Part shown: piece by piece, positions 26,656-34,498 of the stretch | Layout: each line of letters begins with the position of its first letter | How positions within the stretch are numbered: position 1 is the stretch's first letter | From: Nitrospirillum pindoramense | Lineage (GTDB): Bacteria > Pseudomonadota > Alphaproteobacteria > Azospirillales > Azospirillaceae | Assembly (NCBI RefSeq): GCF_007827955.1 | Contig: NZ_VITR01000016.1 | Span: forward strand, 1 to 64,000 | Length of the DNA: 64,000 bases | Reading direction: 5' to 3' | Notes under the pieces: model-generated | Databases searched by the model: none | What the model saw: only the letters and a program-made list of their open reading frames with translations | Told to the model about the DNA's origin: nothing | Made by a program: the position numbers and the translations under genes

Positions 26656-27750
26656 ATGAGCCCGCTGCCCCTTCCCGAGACCGCGTCCGACGCGGCGCCC
26701 AAGACCGCCCATGGCCGGCGCATCGCCGTCGTCCTGTTCAATCTGGGCGGCCCTGATCGCCTGGAGGCGGTACGTCCCTTCCTCTACAACCTGTTCCGCG
26801 ACCCGGCCATCATCCGGCTGCCGGCACCCTTGCGGCAGATGGTGGCGCACCTGATCTCCAGCAGGCGCGACAAGGTCGCCCAGGAGATCTACCGGACGCT
26901 GGGCGGCGGTTCCCCCCTTTTGCCCAACACCGAAGCCCAGGCCCGCGCGCTGGAACAGCAGCTGTGGGACATCGGAACGGTCCGGGCCTTCGTCTGCATG
27001 CGCTATTGGCATCCCTTCAGCGACGCCGTGGCCCATGATGTGAAAGACTGGGAACCGGATGAGGTGATCCTACTGCCCCTGTATCCGCAATTCTCCACCA
27101 CCACCACCGCCTCCAGCCTCAAGGACTGGCATCGCGCGGCCAAGGCGGCGGGGCTGAAGGCGCCCAGCCGCGCCCTCTGCTGCTATCCGGATGAGCCAGG
27201 CTTCGTCGCCGCCACGGCCAAGCTGGTGCGGGCCGCCGTGGACGAGGCCTCGCAGCATGGCAAGCCCCGTGTGCTGTTCTCGTCCCACGGCCTGCCGGAA
27301 AAGGTGGTGAAGGACGGCGACCCCTATCAGTTCCAGTGCGAGCGCACCGCCCAGGCGGTGGTCAAGGCCCTGCGCATCGACGGACTGGACTGGGTTTCCT
27401 GCTACCAGAGCCGTGTCGGGCCCATGAAGTGGATCGGCCCGTCGACGGATGAGGAGATCCGGCGGGCCGGCCAGGACAAGGTGCCGGTGGTGGTGGCCCC
27501 CATCGCCTTCGTCTCCGAACATTCCGAAACCCTGGTGGAGATCGAGCACGAGTACCGCCACCTGGCGCAGGAGCTGGGCGTGCCCTATTTCGTCAGGGTG
27601 CCGACGGTGGGGGTGGAAGCCGCCTTCATCCAGGGCCTGGCCGGTCTGGTCCGCCAGGCGCTGACCCGCGCATCGGGCGGGCCGGTGCTCTGCGGCACGG
27701 GCCTGCGCCTATGCCCCGCCGGCAAAGCCGGTTGCCCTCAGGCGGTATGA
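26656..27750 (+). CDS. hemH: Ferrochelatase
   Basis: A 364-residue enzyme inserting Fe2+ into protoporphyrin IX. LFNLGGPDRLEAVRPFL, LPLYPQFSTTTTAS, the catalytic-His segment VLFSSHGLPEKVV and the Glu in AFVSEHSETLVEIEHEY are present. The C-terminus carries three cysteines (VLCGTGLRLCPAGKAGC) and there is a CC pair mid-protein; a C-terminal [2Fe-2S] cluster is known in some bacterial ferrochelatases. It follows hemE after 60 bases and precedes hemJ. Confidence 0.96.
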   Translation: MSPLPLPETASDAAPKTAHGRRIAVVLFNLGGPDRLEAVRPFLYNLFRDPAIIRLPAPLRQMVAHLISSRRDKVAQEIYRTLGGGSPLLPNTEAQARALEQQLWDIGTVRAFVCMRYWHPFSDAVAHDVKDWEPDEVILLPLYPQFSTTTTASSLKDWHRAAKAAGLKAPSRALCCYPDEPGFVAATAKLVRAAVDEASQHGKPRVLFSSHGLPEKVVKDGDPYQFQCERTAQAVVKALRIDGLDWVSCYQSRVGPMKWIGPSTDEEIRRAGQDKVPVVVAPIAFVSEHSETLVEIEHEYRHLAQELGVPYFVRVPTVGVEAAFIQGLAGLVRQALTRASGGPVLCGTGLRLCPAGKAGCPQAV

Positions 27751-27795
27751 CCGTCATAAGAGGCCAACGCGGTCAACCGGGCGAGGCGACACCCC

Positions 27796-28224
27796 ATGTA
27801 TCTCTGGATCAAAGCCATCCACGTCATCGCCGTCATCTCGTGGATGGCGGGCCTGCTCTATCTGCCCCGGCTGTTCGTCTACCACTGCGCCGCGCCCGTG
27901 GGCTCCCCCCAGTCGGAAACCTTCAAGGTTATGGAGCGGCGCCTGCTGCGGGCCATCATGAACCCGGCCATGATCGTGGCCTGGGCTTGCGGTCTGGCCA
28001 TGATCACCCTGGATCCGGGACTGCTGAAGGGGGCCGGCTGGCTGCATGCCAAGCTGTCGCTGGTGGTGCTGATGACCGTGGCGCACATGGCCATGGCGCG
28101 CTGGCGCCGCGATTTCGCGGAGGATCGCAATATCCGCCCGCAGCGCTTCTACCGCATCGCCAATGAGGTGCCGACCCTGCTGATGATCGGCATCGTCATC
28201 CTGGTCATCGTGCGGCCGTTCTGA
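27796..28224 (+). CDS. hemJ: Protoporphyrinogen IX oxidase HemJ
   Basis: A 142-residue inner-membrane protein with four hydrophobic segments, performing the step before ferrochelatase. IKAIHVIAVISWMAGLLYLPRLFVYH is the family start, containing the conserved haem-ligand His9, and GWLHAKLSLV carries the conserved Lys. It ends in a hydrophobic helix LLMIGIVILVIV. It sits 45 bases after hemH, completing a three-gene haem unit. Confidence 0.93.
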   Translation: MYLWIKAIHVIAVISWMAGLLYLPRLFVYHCAAPVGSPQSETFKVMERRLLRAIMNPAMIVAWACGLAMITLDPGLLKGAGWLHAKLSLVVLMTVAHMAMARWRRDFAEDRNIRPQRFYRIANEVPTLLMIGIVILVIVRPF

Positions 28225-28603
28225 CCCCCGTTATTGCACCGTTCAAGTTCCAGGCCCAGCCCAGGCTATTCAGGCCTAAGTCCATTGCGCCCGCCGGATC
28301 CAGGTCTTTTTGTTTTGACTTGTCCTCGGTTCCTGTACTAATCCTGAAACAGGTCAAGGCCCGTAACATCGGGGTGATCCCGAGTCGCCCCGTAACCGGG
28401 CGCCAGGCTCGTGAGGCATCCCCGCCCCCCTCCCCGGGATGGGCGCAGCGAGGCCAAATTTCCCCGAACTTTCCGTCCCCGGTGTTGCCGTTCTTTTTCC
28501 CAGGCGATGCCATCCTTCCACCCCACACACCCTATTTCATGAGGCCGGGGCCGACGGCCAAGCCCGTCGTCTTTCCATCCCGGGTCTCCCCGACAGGACG
28601 AAG
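28225..28603 (+). other. Leader region of rho
   Basis: A 379-base gap between hemJ and rho with no supported gene. TTGACT (28315-28320) is followed by TACTAA at 28336-28341 (15-base gap) or ACTAAT (16-base gap), a candidate promoter. The remaining 260 bases are a long C-rich, G-poor leader in places, the composition that Rho itself binds, so autoregulation by early termination is possible. Confidence 0.5.
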
Positions 28604-29866
<1,263 letters not shown>

Positions 29867-29888
29867 GAAGAATTACAGTAACGATATC

Positions 29889-29922
29889 AAAGGTGCCATC
29901 GTTTGCCGGTGGCACCTTTTTT
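29889..29922 (+). terminator. Intrinsic terminator after rho
   Basis: AAGGTGCCA (29890-29898) pairs with TGGCACCTT (29910-29918), then a run of T residues. A perfect 9-bp stem makes this a confident terminator. Confidence 0.92.
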
Positions 29923-29950
29923 ATTATGAAATAAAACAACAGAAGCGCTG

Positions 29951-29966
29951 TAAACCATTCGTTAAC
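29951..29966. promoter_or_regulatory. CtrA-like binding box upstream of the response regulator
   Basis: TAAA, seven bases, TTAAC matches the alphaproteobacterial CtrA consensus TTAA-N7-TTAAC with one mismatch, and the second half continues as TTAACCAT. It lies 175 bases upstream of the response-regulator start. Confidence 0.45.
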
Positions 29967-30097
29967 CATAGCGCCACGGCCTTTGCGCCCATCGGGCCGA
30001 TCTGCCGCCTAGTCATACTCAATTGCGGCATATAAGCATTTTCTGCTTGCATGACCCTTGCAGACGCTGAAAAAAGGTTCAAATAGCAGGGCTTAGT

Positions 30098-30119
30098 GGT
30101 CTATCCTTTTGGATAGAAC
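30098..30119. promoter_or_regulatory. Palindrome just upstream of the response regulator
   Basis: GGTCTATCC and GGATAGAAC (8 of 9 pairs) flank TTTT, 22-43 bases before the start codon. It could be an operator or an RNA hairpin in the leader. Confidence 0.45.
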
Positions 30120-30140
30120 AACCGCCGGGGGTCGTCTCAG

Positions 30141-30746
30141 ATGCGCTTAATGATTGCCGATGACCATGGTCTGGTACGCGACGCGTTGTCTTCGCATATC
30201 GAAAGACAGGCGCCGGGTGCGGTCGTCGTGGGTGTCGCCAGTGTGGATGAGGCCGTGACGGTGCTGCGGCGGGACAGCGCCATCGACCTCTTGATCCTGG
30301 ACCTGCGCATGCCGGGGATGAACGGCCTTGATGGGCTGCAGCAGGTGCGGACCGAATTCCCCGCCCTGAAGGTGGCGCTGATGTCGGGCCTGGCCCGACC
30401 GGATGAGATCCGGGGCGCCTTCACCCGCGGGGCCGTGGGCTTCCTGCCCAAGACGCTCAGCGCGGCTGAACTGCTGTCCGCCATCCAGACCATGCTGCAG
30501 GGTGAGCGCTTCATCCCGGCCGATCTCAACACCGCCGACACCGCCGATGGCGCCAGCTTCACCCGGCGTGAACGCGAGGTGCTGGACTACCTGCTGCAGG
30601 GCCGCTCCAACAAGGAGATCGCGCGCTCGCTGGAACTGGAAGAGGTAACGGTGAAGCTGCACGTCCGGGGCATCTGCCGCAAGCTGGGCGCCAAGAACCG
30701 TACCCAGGCGGTGATGCGCGCGGTGGAGATGGGCATCGCCAGCTGA
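30141..30746 (+). CDS. LuxR/NarL-family response regulator
   Basis: A 201-residue two-domain regulator. The receiver has the acidic pair in MIADDHG, the phospho-acceptor Asp54 in LLILDLRMPGMNG, Ser/Thr in ALMSGLA and the conserved Lys in FLPKTLS. The C-terminal DNA-binding domain is LuxR-type: TRREREVLDYLLQGRSNKEI with VKLHVRGICRKLG. The stop overlaps the next start as TGATG, so the following H-box protein is very probably its partner. No membrane kinase is nearby. Confidence 0.93.
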   Translation: MRLMIADDHGLVRDALSSHIERQAPGAVVVGVASVDEAVTVLRRDSAIDLLILDLRMPGMNGLDGLQQVRTEFPALKVALMSGLARPDEIRGAFTRGAVGFLPKTLSAAELLSAIQTMLQGERFIPADLNTADTADGASFTRREREVLDYLLQGRSNKEIARSLELEEVTVKLHVRGICRKLGAKNRTQAVMRAVEMGIAS

Positions 30747-31252
30747 TGGCCCCCCCCATCGGTCAGTCCTCTGGCAACACCGATGACGCGAAGGTGGAGG
30801 GCCGCATGGTCCCCGCCAATTTCCTGCATGACCTGAACAACCTGCTGACGGCCATCCACGGCTATTCCTCATTGCTGGCGGTGGATCTGCCGGCAGGGGG
30901 GATGGAACAGGATTTCGCCGCCCGCATCCTGGCAGCGGCCGAGGAGGCCCGGCTGCTGGTGGCCCGGGTGCCGCGCCCACGGCCCGTGGTCGCCCTGCGT
31001 GTCTTGCTCGTCGGGCGAGCCATGGACAGGCTGGCCGGCGCGCTGGAAACGCTGGGCCTGGAGATCACCCTGGCGGCGTCCGCGCGCGAGGCGCAGGCCG
31101 TGCTGGCGGATGGCGGTGGCGATTGGCAGGTTGTGGCCGGCACCAAGGCCGCGTTGGCCGGCTTGGACGGTTATGGCCTGCCCTTGGCGGCGGTTCCTGC
31201 TGGCGCCGATGCCGTCACTGTCGACGCCCTGATCCGCGCCGCGCGCGGTTGA
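30746..31252 (+). CDS. H-box protein lacking a kinase domain, partner of the response regulator
   Basis: A 168-residue protein. Residues 26-44 (FLHDLNNLLTAIHGYSSLL) look like the phosphorylated-histidine helix of histidine kinases, with His28 in an HDLNN box. After residues 50-80 there is no ATP-binding domain; instead residues 82-168 resemble a degenerate receiver (ALRVLLVGRAMDRLAGALE) without an acceptor Asp. It might be a phosphotransfer protein, a phosphatase or an inhibitor of the adjoining regulator. It overlaps that gene by one base. I do not know a named family. Confidence 0.75.
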   Translation: MAPPIGQSSGNTDDAKVEGRMVPANFLHDLNNLLTAIHGYSSLLAVDLPAGGMEQDFAARILAAAEEARLLVARVPRPRPVVALRVLLVGRAMDRLAGALETLGLEITLAASAREAQAVLADGGGDWQVVAGTKAALAGLDGYGLPLAAVPAGADAVTVDALIRAARG

Positions 31253-31271
31253 GCTTTCTTTCCGGCAAAAG

Positions 31272-31305
31272 AAAACCGCCCGGGCCGTGAGGCGCCGGGC
31301 GGCTT
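31272..31305. terminator. Intrinsic terminator between the H-box gene and secB
   Basis: CCGCCCGG (31276-31283) pairs with CCGGGCGG (31295-31302), extended inside by GCC/GGC, preceded by AAAA and followed by CTTT; it can serve both convergent genes. Confidence 0.75.
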
Positions 31306-31345
31306 TGATGGGCAACAGTGGCCGGGCTTACGCCCCGATCAAGGC

Positions 31346-31849
31346 TTACGCCTGGGCCATATCTTCCGGCTTTTCAGCCGCCAGCACCTGGCGACGGTAC
31401 AGATCCACGAAATCCAGCGGCTGCAGCATCAGCGGCGGGAAGCCGCCGTCGCGCACCGCGTCGGATACGATGGCGCGGGCGAACGGGAACAGCAGGCGCG
31501 GCGCCTCGATCAGCAGGACAGCGCGGGTCTGGTCGACCGGCATGGGCGGCATGGAGAAGATGCCGGCGTAGGACAGTTCCACGATGAAGGCGGTGCGCCC
31601 GTCGTGATTGGCCTCGGCGCGGATGTTCAGCGCGACCTCATGGACGTTTTCCGCCACGTTGCGGGCCTGCACGTCGACCTGCAGGTCGACCTTGGGCTGC
31701 TGGCCGTTCATCAGGCTGGCGGGGGCGTTCGGGTTCTCGAACGACAGATCCCGGACGTATTGGGCATTGACCACCAGCGGCAGCATGCCGGCGCCTTCGG
31801 TGGCGGTGCTTCCGTTGGCGGCGCCGTTCAGGCTGGTCTCATCGGACAT
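31346..31849 (-). CDS. secB: Protein-export chaperone SecB
   Basis: A 167-residue tetrameric chaperone that keeps preproteins unfolded for SecA. NAQYVRDLSFENPNAP, VDVQARNVAENVHEVAL, IFSMPPMPVDQ (usually ILEIxxxP) and APRLLFPFARAIVSDAVRDGGFPPLML match the family closely. It runs convergent to the H-box gene and diverges from metZ. SecB beside dnaQ-type origin genes is common in alphaproteobacteria, though here it lies on the other side of the origin. Confidence 0.95.
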   Translation of the reverse strand: MSDETSLNGAANGSTATEGAGMLPLVVNAQYVRDLSFENPNAPASLMNGQQPKVDLQVDVQARNVAENVHEVALNIRAEANHDGRTAFIVELSYAGIFSMPPMPVDQTRAVLLIEAPRLLFPFARAIVSDAVRDGGFPPLMLQPLDFVDLYRRQVLAAEKPEDMAQA

Positions 31850-32001
31850 AGGTCTGGGACTCCCGGTAAAAGCAAATCAGCTATTCCGCAGAAGCGGACT
31901 GACGCGCGCGGGACTAGCACGGAAGCGGCTGGCCGGCAACCGCGCTTTATGATTCGGCGTCACCGACGCCGTCCGGCATTGTCATGATGACAACGTCACC
32001 G

Positions 32002-32030
32002 TTGACGCTCGCCCCGGCGTGGGCCTAAAA
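32002..32030 (+). promoter_or_regulatory. Candidate promoter of metZ
   Basis: TTGACG (32002-32007), a 17-base spacer and CTAAAA (32025-32030) place transcription start at about 32037, exactly where the SAM-II aptamer begins. Confidence 0.65.
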
Positions 32031-32036
32031 GCGGTT

Positions 32037-32091
32037 TCCGTGGTGATTTGCTGACCGGCTTGCAGACCACGTTAAACAAGCTGCTAAAAGG
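32037..32091 (+). promoter_or_regulatory. SAM-II riboswitch
   Basis: The conserved layout of the SAM-II (metA/SAM-alpha) aptamer is present: stem CGTGGT (32039-32044) with ACCACG (32066-32071), TGATTT in the first loop, CTTGCAG before the stem, then TTAAACAAG and the terminal GCTAAAAGG. The class binds S-adenosylmethionine and turns off methionine-synthesis genes. A hairpin, GGTCGG..CCGACC (32090-32118), starts in the last aptamer bases. It precedes metZ by about 78 bases. Confidence 0.93.
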
Positions 32092-32168
32092 TCGGGCCGT
32101 ACATAAGGTACACCGACCACACCGCCGCCCTCGCCGGTCGCGGTTGCCTTATGATCGGAGTGACGGCC

Positions 32169-33380
32169 ATGGGCCAGACGCCTGAAAACCCCGCTTCCAC
32201 CGCCCTCACGGTCCGCCCCCGCACCCAGCTGGTGCATGGCGGCACGCGCCGCAGCGGCTTCGAGGAAACCTCCGAAGCGCTGTTCCTGACCTCGGGCTTC
32301 ATCTACGCCAGTGCCGAGGAGGCCGAGGCCGCCTTCGTCAACGATGGCTCGCGCTTCGTCTATTCCCGCTTCCGCAATCCCACCGTGGCCATGCTGGAGG
32401 AACGGCTGGCCGGCTATGAGGGCTTCAGCCGCTGTATCGCCACGGCCAGCGGCATGGCGGCCGTGCATCTGGCGGTCATGGGGCTGCTGAAGGCCGGCGA
32501 CCGGGTGGTGGCACCGCACGCGCTGTTCGGGTCCTGCCTCTACATCATCAAGGATCTGGCGCCGCGCTACGGCATCCAGTGCACCCTGGTGGACGGCACG
32601 GATCTGAAGCAGTGGGAAGAGGCGCTGTCCACCCCGGCCACCGTCGTTTTCCTGGAAAGCCCCAGCAACCCCACCATGCAGGTGGTGGATGTGGCCGCCG
32701 TGGCGGATCTGGCCCACAAGGCCGGCGCCCGCGTCGTGGTCGATAACGTCTTCGCCACCCCGGTGCTGCAACGGCCCAAGGAATTGGGCGCCGATGTGGT
32801 CGTCTATTCCGCTACCAAGCATATCGACGGCCAGGGCCGCTGCCTGGGCGGTGCCGTGCTGTGCGATGACGAGGTGGCGGCCCTAATCTCCCCCGTCCTG
32901 CGCCACACCGGCCCGTCCATGAGCCCCTTCAACGCCTGGGTGCTGCTGAAGGGCCTGGAGACGCTGGAACTGCGCGTCAACGCGCAGGCCACGTCCGCCC
33001 TGGCGCTGGCCCAGTTCCTGGAAAGCCAACCGGCGGTGGCGACGGTGCTGTATCCCGGCCTGCCCAGCCATCCCCAGCATGACCTGGCCATGCGCCAGAT
33101 GAAGACCGGCGGCACGCTCATCACCTTTGACGTGAAGGGTGGCAAGGAGGCGGCGTTCCGCCTGCTGAACACGCTGAAGATCATCAAGATCTCCAACAAC
33201 CTGGGCGATGCCAAAAGCCTCATCACCCACAACGCCACCACCACCCACCAGCGCCTGACCGATGAGGAGAAGGCCAAGGTGGGCATCGGCGCCGGCACCC
33301 TGCGGCTGTCCGTGGGCCTGGAGGATGCGGACGACCTGCGTGACGATCTGGCCGCCGGCCTGGCCGCCGCCGCCGGCTGA
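32169..33380 (+). CDS. metZ: O-succinylhomoserine sulfhydrylase
   Basis: A 403-residue PLP enzyme of the Cys/Met metabolism family, making homocysteine from O-succinylhomoserine and sulfide. TSGFIYASAEEAEAAF, YSRFRNPTVAMLEERLA, TASGMAAVHLAVMGLL, FLESPSNPTMQ and the PLP lysine in VYSATKHIDGQGR are visible. ATG 32169 is preferred over 32151 because GGAG lies eight bases upstream. Placement behind a SAM-II riboswitch agrees with its role in methionine synthesis. Confidence 0.95.
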   Translation: MGQTPENPASTALTVRPRTQLVHGGTRRSGFEETSEALFLTSGFIYASAEEAEAAFVNDGSRFVYSRFRNPTVAMLEERLAGYEGFSRCIATASGMAAVHLAVMGLLKAGDRVVAPHALFGSCLYIIKDLAPRYGIQCTLVDGTDLKQWEEALSTPATVVFLESPSNPTMQVVDVAAVADLAHKAGARVVVDNVFATPVLQRPKELGADVVVYSATKHIDGQGRCLGGAVLCDDEVAALISPVLRHTGPSMSPFNAWVLLKGLETLELRVNAQATSALALAQFLESQPAVATVLYPGLPSHPQHDLAMRQMKTGGTLITFDVKGGKEAAFRLLNTLKIIKISNNLGDAKSLITHNATTTHQRLTDEEKAKVGIGAGTLRLSVGLEDADDLRDDLAAGLAAAAG

Positions 33381-33517
33381 CCGGCTGCGTAAACATCGGC
33401 CCTGGGCACAATTCAACTTTCGTCTCAGGTGAGGACACAACTTCCCCTGTGGACGGTCGTCGGCGTTTCCCCTAATGTTGCGGTGCAACAACGCAGCGCA
33501 ACATGGGGAGCGCTTAC

Positions 33518-34138
33518 GTGCCCGACCGGCATTTCCCTTACCCCCAAGCCCCGCGACCGCCCAAGCGGCCGCGCCGGGGGCGCATCGGCATGGTTCTTCC
33601 CGGCACGCCGGAGGCCATGCACCTGAAGCGGGCCCAGGTGGAACTGGACCGGGTGGCGACGCGGGTCCATGAAACCGCCTTCGCCTCGGCCCACACCATC
33701 ACCGCCCGGCTCGGCCTCCTGGCCCAGACCGGCGGCGACCCGGTCGCCCTGGGCACCAACCCCGAATTTGAGCGCATGGGCCGTGAAAAGGTCGAGGCGT
33801 TCGCGGACTCCGCCCTCGCCCTGGTGGGGGGGATGCGCGCCTTCCAGGACGCGTGGTGGCGCTGGCGCGACCACCAGGTGGACGCGTTGGGCGAATTCGC
33901 CCGCGCCACCTGGTCTTCATGGCATCCCGGCGATTGGGTGACGGCGGAACGCCGCCTGGTCACCTCCACCCTGCGCGCCGCCACCGGCGCTTTCACCCGT
34001 TTCAGCCATGCCACCAGCCGCCTGGGCGGGCTGGGCCTGGCCCCCATCCACCGTGCCGCCTCGGCCAACGCCCGGCGCCTGTCGCTGGTGCCCCGGTTTC
34101 TGCCGCGGCGCGGCGACGCGCCGGAGGGGGGTCGATAG
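33518..34138 (+). CDS. Phasin-like protein of uncertain function
   Basis: A protein of about 206 residues, rich in Ala and Arg, with an N-terminal basic Pro/Arg segment and a helical middle (FASAHTITARLGLLAQ, MGREKVEAFADSALALVGG, QVDALGEFARATW). The pattern resembles phasins that coat polyhydroxyalkanoate granules, but sequence likeness is weak. GTG 33518 has GGGGAG at good spacing; ATG 33503 is an in-frame alternative. A GTTGCG...CGCAAC palindrome (33477-33502) lies just upstream. Confidence 0.6.
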   Translation: MPDRHFPYPQAPRPPKRPRRGRIGMVLPGTPEAMHLKRAQVELDRVATRVHETAFASAHTITARLGLLAQTGGDPVALGTNPEFERMGREKVEAFADSALALVGGMRAFQDAWWRWRDHQVDALGEFARATWSSWHPGDWVTAERRLVTSTLRAATGAFTRFSHATSRLGGLGLAPIHRAASANARRLSLVPRFLPRRGDAPEGGR

Positions 34139-34498
34139 CGTCAGGAAGGGCCCCTGGACAGGGAGGGGGCCCAAAAAAAGGTAGTCAGCCTGAAGCCTGG
34201 GAATCGAAACAACAAAATCCGGGAGGCGGCCATGGGACAGAAGGGCAGGGGGGAAACCCCCGGAAGATCGGGATCGGGTGGTACGGACCTGCTGGACCGT
34301 CCGGCCAGCGCGGCGCCGACCCCGTCCGACACTAAATGGTTAGGCAAGGCATCGGCCCGCGCATGGAGTGATGCGTGGGAAAAAGTTTGTGCCATACTCC
34401 CCGTCCGTCCCGGGACCCGCGGTGCTGGTGCCCCGATCCTGGATGATGCCCGCCTGGCCGGTTTGACACGCCGGGCTTTGCCAGAGACCCGTCGCCCC

